NCBI GenBank assembly: GCA_003165135.1
Contig: PLSN01000340.1
Span: forward strand, 1 to 5,358
DNA length: 5,358 nt
Direction: 5' to 3'
Source of the DNA: Bacteroidota bacterium
Lineage (GTDB): Bacteria > Bacteroidota > Bacteroidia > Chitinophagales > LD1
The notes beneath the pieces are model-generated. The model had not been told where the DNA came from, did no database searches, and saw only the letters and a program-made list of their open reading frames with translations. The translations under genes were made by a program, and so were the position numbers. Below, piece after piece: positions 1 through 3,945 of this stretch (position 1 is the first letter of the stretch; each line of letters starts with the position of its first letter).

Positions 1-2
1 TA

Positions 3-16
3 ACGCACATTTGCGT
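3..16. promoter_or_regulatory. Short inverted repeat upstream of the first promoter box
   Basis: ACGCA and TGCGT form a perfect 5-bp inverted repeat around the 4-base spacer CATT. It lies 9 bases upstream of the CACCTTTG box, where an operator or activator site would sit. An overlapping CACA/TGTG pair in the same bases gives an alternative symmetry. At this length chance is a real possibility, and the region is cut by the window edge. Confidence 0.25.
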
Positions 17-25
17 GTGGTGTTT

Positions 26-33
26 CACCTTTG
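26..33 (+). promoter_or_regulatory. Bacteroidota-type -7 promoter element (CACCTTTG)
   Basis: CACCTTTG matches the Bacteroidota primary-sigma -7 consensus TAnnTTTG except at its first base. It ends 39 bases before the ATG at 73, so transcription would start near base 38-40 and leave a leader of roughly 33 bases. The identical eight bases recur at 1831-1838 at almost the same distance from a start codon, which strengthens the call. A TTTG at 10-13 is too close (12-base gap) to be a normal -33 element. Confidence 0.5.
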
Positions 34-72
34 TTTTTTACAAAAATTCATTCACAACTTTAATAAAACAAA

Positions 73-525
73 ATGACTACTCAAACAGCTAATACCGCCG
101 ATTTTGTAAAGGCCTTCACTTACTCTATGACCCACGAAGATATTGATGGTGTAATGAAACTTTGGTCTGCCGATGGCGAGTGGCTTATCATGGCTACCGG
201 CGAATCGTTTAAAGGCCTTGATAAAATAAAAGAGCTAGCCCAGCGCTCAGTAGCAGCCAGAGAGCATAGTACCGGCGAAGGCCTCTTGCCTTTCGACGTT
301 TTTACCAATGCCGAAGGGACCAGGCTTATCTGGGAGTATGTACACAAAGGTGAAGTGACTGAAAAGTGGCCTGCATCGACACATAAACCTGCAGTAGGCA
401 CAAAGTTCGAACTGCCCATCGTCCTGGTGTGCGAGATCATCGAGGGTAAGTTGGTCAAAATACGTGAGTACTTCGATTTGCAGACCCTTACCGAGGCAGG
501 CACCCCGCATCATCTGTATTCTTAA
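73..525 (+). CDS. SnoaL-like / NTF2-like domain protein
   Basis: This 150-residue protein looks like a single cone-shaped alpha+beta domain of the SnoaL/NTF2-like superfamily. It has an N-terminal helix (residues 8-30), the W31-x-A-D34-x-x-W37 strand, the G43-x-x-F46-x-G48 turn leading into a helix (49-63), then a beta-rich half ending in KIREYFD (129-135), the usual last strand. Family members include ketosteroid isomerase-like enzymes, polyketide cyclases and many uncharacterised small-molecule binders. Substrate cannot be predicted, and I see no signal peptide, so it should be cytoplasmic. The ATG follows an A/T-rich leader (ataaaacaaaATG) without Shine-Dalgarno sequence, normal for Bacteroidota. 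The hydrolase gene begins 54 bases downstream on the same strand with no evident terminator between, so co-transcription is likely. Confident for the fold, not for any reaction. Confidence 0.85.
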   Translation: MTTQTANTADFVKAFTYSMTHEDIDGVMKLWSADGEWLIMATGESFKGLDKIKELAQRSVAAREHSTGEGLLPFDVFTNAEGTRLIWEYVHKGEVTEKWPASTHKPAVGTKFELPIVLVCEIIEGKLVKIREYFDLQTLTEAGTPHHLYS

Positions 526-579
526 TACCCGCACAGGGAAGCCGTGAAGCGGATCACTAAGCAGGTTAAAACATAATTG

Positions 580-1743
580 ATGACAACACCACAATTTAAA
601 GCAGGCTATTACAACATTCATCCGGATATCGGCCTCAATTATCAGATGAACCGCTTCTCAGATGGCTCAGACGAGATGCTCAGTGAAATGAGAGCAGTAG
701 TGCCCCGCATCCATACTTACCCCGATTATATCCGCGAGTTTCTGGCCTTATCAGAAAAGGCTTTTGCTCATGGACGCTTGCTTCCTGCGGCTGGCTATCT
801 GCGTTCCGCGGAATTCTTTATGTTTCCGGATGATAGCAGGAAGGATGCCAGCCGGCTTCGCTATGTACAATGGATGAAAGAATATTACAAGGTTCAGGAG
901 TCTCAGCACTTCAGCATTCCATACGAAAATATAACTATGAACGCCTACAGGTTCACGCCCGAATCGCCGATAGGTACAATAGTTTTCTTTGGGGGTTATG
1001 ACAGTTATATTGAGGAATTATTTTCATCTCAGATCTATTTTTTCCAGCATGGTTTTGATGTGATCACTTTCGATGGCCCCGGCCAGGGCACGACCTTAGA
1101 GGAGCAGCACATGCCTATGACCCACGAATGGCATAAGCCCTGCAAAGCTGTTTTGGATTATTTCTATTTGAAAGATGTTACCCTTATCGGCTACTCGCTC
1201 GGGGGCTGTCTTGCTATTCGCGCTGCTGCGTTTGAACCAAGGGTAAACAGGGTCGTTTGCGATGATATAGTGACAGATTTTCAGGAGTTTCCATATAGAA
1301 CACTGGCGCCCGTCGTGCGATCCGTAGTCTCTACCTTAGTGAAGCTGGACGCTTCTTTTATACTCAACCCGATTATCAGCGGCAAAATGAAACAAGACCT
1401 GATGATCGAATGGGGTGTCAAACAAGGGATGCATACCTTGGGTGCAAGCAGCCCTTCAGATTTTTTTAAGAAGACCGGTGCGTTTGAGACCTGTAGCGTG
1501 TCGCACCTGATCATACAGGATGTGTTACTTTTTGCCGCAGGTGAGGACCATTATGTGCCACGGCACCAGTTTTATGACCAGATACAAATGCTGAAAAATG
1601 TACGCTCCCTTACATCACGGCTGTTCACCGAAAAAGAACAGGCGCAAAATCATGTACAAGTCGGCAATACTGAATTAAGCCTTCATACAATTGTATCATG
1701 GATAAAAGGATTGCAGGAAAGGGATAAACAAGTGAAAGGCTAA
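580..1743 (+). CDS. Alpha/beta hydrolase (FrsA / pseudooxynicotine-hydrolase-like)
   Basis: A 387-residue alpha/beta-hydrolase-fold enzyme. An N-terminal helical part (about 1-115) precedes the core, as in the FrsA / 2,6-dihydroxypseudooxynicotine hydrolase group. The core starts with strand TIVFFGGYDSY (133-143), the oxyanion region, then HGFDVITFDGPGQG (157-170), a signature of that group. The nucleophile elbow is GYSLGG (204-209) with Ser206. Asp323 in AAGEDHYV and His358 in QNHVQ complete the predicted triad. There is no signal peptide, so it is probably cytoplasmic. The longest open frame begins with TTG at 577, but the ATG directly after it at 580 is the better start. It likely shares a transcript with the SnoaL-like gene, suggesting that the two act on related small molecules; C-C or ester hydrolysis is possible but unproven. 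Dienelactone-type or simple carboxylesterase activity cannot be excluded. Confidence 0.88.
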   Translation: MTTPQFKAGYYNIHPDIGLNYQMNRFSDGSDEMLSEMRAVVPRIHTYPDYIREFLALSEKAFAHGRLLPAAGYLRSAEFFMFPDDSRKDASRLRYVQWMKEYYKVQESQHFSIPYENITMNAYRFTPESPIGTIVFFGGYDSYIEELFSSQIYFFQHGFDVITFDGPGQGTTLEEQHMPMTHEWHKPCKAVLDYFYLKDVTLIGYSLGGCLAIRAAAFEPRVNRVVCDDIVTDFQEFPYRTLAPVVRSVVSTLVKLDASFILNPIISGKMKQDLMIEWGVKQGMHTLGASSPSDFFKKTGAFETCSVSHLIIQDVLLFAAGEDHYVPRHQFYDQIQMLKNVRSLTSRLFTEKEQAQNHVQVGNTELSLHTIVSWIKGLQERDKQVKG

Positions 1744-1777
1744 ATGACCAGTCTTATTGCACTCCCCCGGATGTGTG

Positions 1778-1816
1778 AATGATGTAACTCTTTCCGGTAA
1801 TTGTGTAACGCTTTAC
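1778..1816 (+). promoter_or_regulatory. 21-bp-spaced direct repeats upstream of the CsbD-family gene
   Basis: AATGATGTAACTCTTTCC (1778-1795) and AATTGTGTAACGCTTTAC (1799-1816) agree at 14 of 18 bases and share the core TGTAACnCTTTnC. Their start-to-start distance is exactly 21 bp, two helical turns, so two protein protomers could bind the same DNA face. Taking transcription to start near 1843, the repeat centres fall near -56 and -35, normal for an activator. No good -33 TTTG element is present, which would fit an activator-dependent promoter. TGTAAC also resembles the -35 element of some ECF sigma factors, so one copy may instead be a core promoter element. The repeats are seen; the role is inferred. 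Confidence 0.5.
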
Positions 1817-1830
1817 ATATGAGATAGCCG

Positions 1831-1838
1831 CACCTTTG
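1831..1838 (+). promoter_or_regulatory. Bacteroidota-type -7 promoter element (CACCTTTG)
   Basis: This is the same octamer as at 26-33, with one mismatch to TAnnTTTG, ending 37 bases before the ATG of the CsbD-family gene. It predicts transcription from about 1843 with a leader near 33 bases. The direct repeats lie immediately upstream and an inverted repeat sits on the expected start. I found no equivalent box in the gaps from 2058 to 5225, so this may be the only strong promoter for the genes that follow. Confidence 0.5.
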
Positions 1839-1841
1839 CAC

Positions 1842-1859
1842 TGTGAAAATTATTTCACA
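1842..1859. promoter_or_regulatory. Inverted repeat TGTGAAA-ATTA-TTTCACA at the transcription start
   Basis: A perfect 7-bp inverted repeat with a 4-base spacer lies just after the -7 box, at or just after the predicted start and 16 bases before the ATG. As DNA it resembles a dimeric-regulator operator: the TGTGA/TCACA half-sites are those of the CRP/FNR family, but the spacer between them is 8 rather than the usual 6. As RNA it would form a small stem-loop at the very 5' end of the message, which could affect stability or initiation. Confidence 0.45.
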
Positions 1860-1875
1860 ATAAAAAATCATCAAG

Positions 1876-2058
1876 ATGAATACCACAGAAATTAAAGGCA
1901 ACTGGAACGAACAGAAAGCTAAACTCAAAAAACAATTCGCAGTACTGACTGACAATGACCTGATGTTTGAAGAAGGTAAGAAAGACGCAATGATGGCAAA
2001 ACTTCAGATCAAACTCGGCCAGACCAAAGAGCAATTGCATAAGATCATCGGAGATTAA
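1876..2058 (+). CDS. CsbD-family stress protein
   Basis: A 60-residue, highly charged, soluble protein with the full CsbD-family pattern. It has KGNW at 7-10, alternating Lys-rich helix residues to K19, then LTDNDL (24-29), the FEEGKKD segment (31-37) and the closing LGQTKEQL (47-54). Family members are four-helix small proteins induced in general stress responses, for example by SigB in Bacillus subtilis. Their molecular activity is unknown. The length matches the family norm, so the gene is intact. The start codon follows an A-rich leader and there is no competing upstream ATG. It has the most elaborate upstream region of the window: tandem repeats, a promoter box and an inverted repeat. 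A GC-rich hairpin separates it from the downstream genes, which may make it the most abundant product of the transcript. Confidence 0.93.
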   Translation: MNTTEIKGNWNEQKAKLKKQFAVLTDNDLMFEEGKKDAMMAKLQIKLGQTKEQLHKIIGD

Positions 2059-2075
2059 TCATTGGCTTTATAGAT

Positions 2076-2118
2076 AGGTGGAACGCCGCCCGGCCGTAAT
2101 AAGCCGGGCGGTACCTTT
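2076..2118 (+). terminator. GC-rich hairpin after the CsbD-family gene (terminator or attenuator)
   Basis: CCGCCCGGC (2086-2094) and GCCGGGCGG (2103-2111) form a perfect 9-bp, almost all-GC stem with an 8-base loop. A flanking AGGT/ACCT pair (2076-2079 and 2113-2116) can extend it past an internal bulge. Only three T residues follow (2116-2118), so intrinsic termination may be partial. It begins 28 bases after the CsbD stop and ends 39 bases before the next gene. Partial termination, or protection of the upstream mRNA from 3' exonucleases, would raise CsbD output above that of the downstream genes. The stem is seen; the effect is inferred. Confidence 0.65.
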
Positions 2119-2149
2119 CCCTACTCACGGAAAAACACCAAACAAAAAA

Positions 2150-2599
2150 ATGAAAAATACACTATATACTACCGCTCTGCTGATAGGCATCATATTGGCA
2201 GGCTGTCAGACTCCGGCTCAAAAAGAAGCAGCCGCTGAAACAAAAATTGACTCCGCGCAGTCAAACCTAAACAATGCGCAAACAGATCTGAATGCTTCGA
2301 AGGCAGAATTGAACCCGGAGTATCCGGCATTCAAAAGAGATGCAGACGAGCAGATCGCGGACAACGATAAAAAGATAGCCAAACTGAGGTCTAAACTGAC
2401 CGATTCCGATTCACCTGCCAATGAGATGAGATCAAAAAAAATAGACAAGCTCGAAAAAGACAATGCCGATCTCAGGAGCAGACTTTACGGATACGAGAAG
2501 GAGCCTTCTGATTGGGTTGCATTCAAGATCGCTTTCAATCACGATAAAGATAACCTGAATAATGCCTTTGTTGATTTCGGGAACGATCTCAAAAAGTAA
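2150..2599 (+). CDS. Coiled-coil lipoprotein, paralog A of a three-gene array
   Basis: A 149-residue predicted lipoprotein. Basic residue K2 and a hydrophobic stretch end in the lipobox L16-A-G-C19, so Cys19 should be acylated after signal peptidase II cleavage. The mature part has an Ala/Gln/Asn-rich heptad-like helix (24-54), the block NPEYPAFKRDADEQIADNDK (55-74), a second charged helix, KKIDKLEKDNADLRSRL (96-112), and the C-terminal module DWVAFK...FNHDKDNL...DF (121-143) ending in KK. The frame is open from GTG at 2078, but that start lies inside the hairpin and would add 24 residues before the signal peptide. The ATG at 2150, after an A-rich leader, is clearly right. I do not recognise a named family. 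Long charged helices suggest a coiled-coil periplasmic or outer-membrane-attached protein. Next to CsbD and lmo0937-type genes, an envelope-stress role is plausible but inferred. Confidence 0.85.
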   Translation: MKNTLYTTALLIGIILAGCQTPAQKEAAAETKIDSAQSNLNNAQTDLNASKAELNPEYPAFKRDADEQIADNDKKIAKLRSKLTDSDSPANEMRSKKIDKLEKDNADLRSRLYGYEKEPSDWVAFKIAFNHDKDNLNNAFVDFGNDLKK

Positions 2600-2633
2600 A
2601 TAATATTCTTTAGCTAATACCAAAATGCTCAAT

Positions 2634-3065
2634 ATGAAAAGGACAATGTATACGCTCACGTTCATGACCTCATCTCTGGTCACTATGTGCCAAGCCACTA
2701 CTCAGACGGGCGATCTGTATGCTAATAACATACAGACAACCACTCAGAGCATCACCGCATCAGGACAGGCACTGAGCCCCGAGTATCCTGCTTTCAGAAA
2801 AAATGAAGAACAGCAGATAGCAGACAATGATAAGCGGATAGCTGAACTGAGAATGAAACTCGGCAGGCCAGGTGAGAATCCTAAGGACGATGTCCGCAGG
2901 CAGAAAATAGACGATCTCGAAAAAAGAAATGCAGCCCTCAGGGCCAGGCTATCCGGCTATGAAAAAGCAAATACTGACTGGGTATCGTTTAAACGTGATT
3001 TCAATCATGATATGGATGACCTGCACAATGCCTTTCATGACTTCGACAACGACATGAAAAAATAA
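2634..3065 (+). CDS. Exported coiled-coil protein, paralog B
   Basis: A 143-residue paralog of the preceding gene. It shares SPEYPAF (48-54), QQIADNDKRIAELR (60-73), KIDDLEKRNAALRARL (91-106), the GYEK turn (108-111) and the C-terminal DWVSFKRDFNHDMDDL block (115-130), ending in MKK. The signal peptide places a Cys at residue 19, exactly where copy A has its lipobox Cys, but the preceding residues are V-T-M. Met at -1 is very unusual, so lipidation is doubtful. Cleavage by signal peptidase I after C19-Q20-A21 is an alternative. An in-frame ATG three codons upstream (2625) exists. I prefer 2634 because MKRTMYTL aligns with MKNTLYTT of copy A and MKKIIYTI of copy C. The N-terminal helix (30-46) is Thr/Gln-rich and diverged most. 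Function is unknown, with export to the periplasm or outer membrane likely. Confidence 0.82.
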   Translation: MKRTMYTLTFMTSSLVTMCQATTQTGDLYANNIQTTTQSITASGQALSPEYPAFRKNEEQQIADNDKRIAELRMKLGRPGENPKDDVRRQKIDDLEKRNAALRARLSGYEKANTDWVSFKRDFNHDMDDLHNAFHDFDNDMKK

Positions 3066-3068
3066 ATC

Positions 3069-3082
3069 GGCCTGCAGAGGCC
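3069..3082 (+). other. Small intergenic hairpin between paralogs B and C
   Basis: GGCCT-GCAG-AGGCC forms a perfect 5-bp stem with a 4-base loop, 3 bases after the stop of copy B. There is no T-run after it (ATTAAATAATAAAC follows), so it is not a convincing terminator. It could act as an mRNA processing or stabilising element in the transcript. The length is modest and chance cannot be excluded. Confidence 0.35.
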
Positions 3083-3099
3083 ATTAAATAATAAACAAA

Positions 3100-3435
3100 A
3101 TGAAAAAGATAATTTATACCATCGCGCTCATGACCGGAGCACTGCTGGCACATAGTCAGACACCTGCAGAAAATATGGTCGCAGCTGAGGCCAAAGTAAA
3201 ATGTGCCAGAGCAGACCTCGTAGTGGCTGAGAAAGAACTCGCTGCTGCATTTCCCCCTTTTAAAAAAGATGCGCAGGTGCAGATCAAAGCAAATGACAAA
3301 ACAATATCCGATCTAAGGACAGGATTTGTCAAACCTTTCAAATCATCTGCCAACGATGCCAGTAAGGTAAAAATAGATGATCTCGAAGCTAGAAATGTAG
3401 ATCTCAGAAGCAGGCTATATACCAATGAGGAATAA
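3100..3435 (+). CDS. Exported coiled-coil protein, paralog C, C-terminally short
   Basis: A 111-residue third paralog. Its signal peptide runs to A17-H18-S19-Q20. Where copy A reads LAGC-QTPA, this copy reads LAHS-QTPA, so the lipobox Cys is replaced by Ser and A-H-S becomes an acceptable signal peptidase I site. It should therefore be a soluble periplasmic or secreted protein. It keeps the Ala-rich N-terminal helix (24-50), a diverged FPPFKKDAQVQIKANDK block (51-67) and KIDDLEARNVDLRSRL (91-106). It stops at LYTNEE and so lacks the roughly 30-residue DWV...KK module of copies A and B. The stop lies in clean coding sequence, so it may be a functional short form rather than a recent pseudogene. 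An internal Cys35 is unique to this copy. Function is unknown. Confidence 0.8.
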   Translation: MKKIIYTIALMTGALLAHSQTPAENMVAAEAKVKCARADLVVAEKELAAAFPPFKKDAQVQIKANDKTISDLRTGFVKPFKSSANDASKVKIDDLEARNVDLRSRLYTNEE

Positions 3436-3486
3436 AGACTTTCAAATACACAAATAATATTTTTTAAAATTTAAAACAACACAATC

Positions 3487-3642
3487 ATGGGATACTTATT
3501 ATACGTACTAGCAGTTATTTTGGTCATAGGATGGGCCATCGGATTCATCGGATATGGTGCTGGTGGCATCATACACATACTTTTGGTCATTGCTGTCATA
3601 GCAGTACTACTCAATATCATAGCTGGCAGAAAGGCCGTTTAG
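3487..3642 (+). CDS. lmo0937-family small membrane protein
   Basis: A 51-residue protein beginning MGYLLYVLAVILVIGWAIGF and ending AGRKAV. It has two hydrophobic segments (about 3-21 and 28-46) joined by a glycine-rich turn, GYGAGG (22-27). The pattern GW...IG...GG-IIHILLVIAVI...LL closing on a short basic tail matches the lmo0937 family (DUF5670) of tiny inner-membrane proteins. These are often found with CsbD and other stress genes; their role is not established. The ATG follows an A-rich leader (aacaacacaatcATG). The gap after paralog C is 51 bases and AT-rich, and the next small gene starts 21 bases downstream, consistent with one transcript. A larger open frame overlaps part of this gene in another phase but lacks any family pattern. 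Confidence 0.9.
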   Translation: MGYLLYVLAVILVIGWAIGFIGYGAGGIIHILLVIAVIAVLLNIIAGRKAV

Positions 3643-3663
3643 AAATTGTTATAAAAGTCAAAA

Positions 3664-3807
3664 ATGAATACTTACAAAAAAACGATGCTCTCACTCATGA
3701 CAATAGCTGTCATAAGCTTTATGTCATCCTGCATCGTAGTGAACCATGGAGCGCCCCATCACCACTGGCATCAGGGTGGTGCGCATGAAGACGTTATCGT
3801 CAGATAG
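3664..3807 (+). CDS. Histidine-rich mini-lipoprotein
   Basis: A 47-residue predicted lipoprotein. After a basic start (K5, K6) a hydrophobic stretch leads to F19-M-S-S-C23, a workable lipobox with Ser at -1, so Cys23 should be lipidated. The mature peptide has only 25 residues, six of them His: H28, the HHH cluster at 32-34, H36 and H41. Trp35 and the acidic E42-D43 pair lie nearby. This composition suggests metal binding (zinc, copper or nickel) or pH sensing at the membrane surface; that is inference. It lies 21 bases after the lmo0937-type gene and is probably co-transcribed. The upstream region is A-rich with no competing start. I do not recognise a named family. The lipobox and the A-rich leader support it being real despite its size. 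Confidence 0.75.
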   Translation: MNTYKKTMLSLMTIAVISFMSSCIVVNHGAPHHHWHQGGAHEDVIVR

Positions 3808-3827
3808 TGCTATATAAATTGAAAATT

Positions 3828-3837
3828 GATCATGATC
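3828..3837. other. 10-bp perfect palindrome GATCATGATC
   Basis: A self-complementary decamer lies 21 bases after the mini-lipoprotein stop, in the 138-base gap before the beta-barrel gene. It could be half of an operator, or chance. It does not extend further on either side. Confidence 0.2.
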
Positions 3838-3885
3838 GCAGCCTTCTATACAATGTAGAAAACAATACAGGAACAAGAAGGTTGC
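3838..3885 (+). other. Long-loop stem in the gap before the beta-barrel gene
   Basis: GCAGCCTTCT (3838-3847) pairs with AGAAGGTTGC (3876-3885) over 10 contiguous positions, nine Watson-Crick and one G-U, closing a 28-base loop. The loop can form a rival small hairpin with the left arm (TTCTATA-CAA-TGTAGAA at 3844-3860, one G-U pair). The two structures are mutually exclusive, as in attenuators or sensory leaders. TTTCAT follows the stem, so it is not a good intrinsic terminator. The pairing is seen; any regulatory role is inferred. Confidence 0.4.
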
Positions 3886-3911
3886 TTTCATAGGTCAGGA
3901 TTTATTTCTCA

Positions 3912-3924
3912 CGGCATTATGCCG
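3912..3924 (+). other. Small hairpin CGGCA-TTA-TGCCG
   Basis: A 5-bp perfect stem with a 3-base loop lies 21 bases before the ATG of the beta-barrel gene. It covers the alternative ATG at 3919, which further argues against that start. It could influence translation initiation of the gene downstream. Evidence is only the pairing. Confidence 0.3.
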
Positions 3925-3945
3925 GATCAGTCTAAAAACACATAC

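Larger units (their letters stand above)
2150..3435 (+). repeat. Tandem array of three diverged paralogous genes (A, B, C)
   Basis: Three consecutive genes encode homologous proteins. Each has a signal peptide of similar length, a block of the type EYPAF-(K/R)-K...QIADND-(K/R)-xIAxLR and a KIDDLE-(K/R)-xNAxLR-(S/A)-RL helix. A and B also share the C-terminal DWVxFK...FNHDxDxLxNAFxDFxNDxKK module, which C lacks. Gaps between them are only 34 bases each. The pattern is best explained by local tandem duplication followed by divergence, most strongly in the N-terminal helix and signal peptide. Confidence 0.85.

Noticed and set aside
247..621. Antisense open frames of about 120 codons opposite the SnoaL-like gene
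   Set aside because: They mirror the real coding strand, lack family patterns and have no upstream promoter-like sequence; the other reverse-strand frames in the window are alike.
125..1128. Exact 14-base match CTATGACCCACGAA at 125-138 and 1115-1128
   Set aside because: Both copies are in coding sequence and encode MTHE in frame within unrelated folds; no flanking similarity, so chance is the simplest reading.
2112..2119. TACCTTTC as a promoter -7 element for paralog A
   Set aside because: It matches TAnnTTTG at all but the last base and is 30 bases before the ATG, but it overlaps the hairpin's right arm and has no -33 TTTG at the proper distance. It is possible, not supported enough to list.
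2078..2149. Upstream extension of paralog A from a GTG codon, adding 24 residues
   Set aside because: It runs through the GC hairpin and would put a Pro/Arg-rich segment ahead of a perfect lipoprotein signal peptide; the ATG at 2150 fits the paralogs.
3436..3456. Remnant of the missing C-terminal module after the stop of paralog C
   Set aside because: A shifted frame gives D-F-Q-I-H-K, faintly like DFNHDM, but the similarity is only two or three residues and no DWV codons precede it.
3531..3788. 85-codon open frame overlapping the two small genes
   Set aside because: It is out of phase with the lmo0937-type and mini-lipoprotein genes, both of which have recognisable signals; its product has no pattern and an improbable Trp/His-rich composition.
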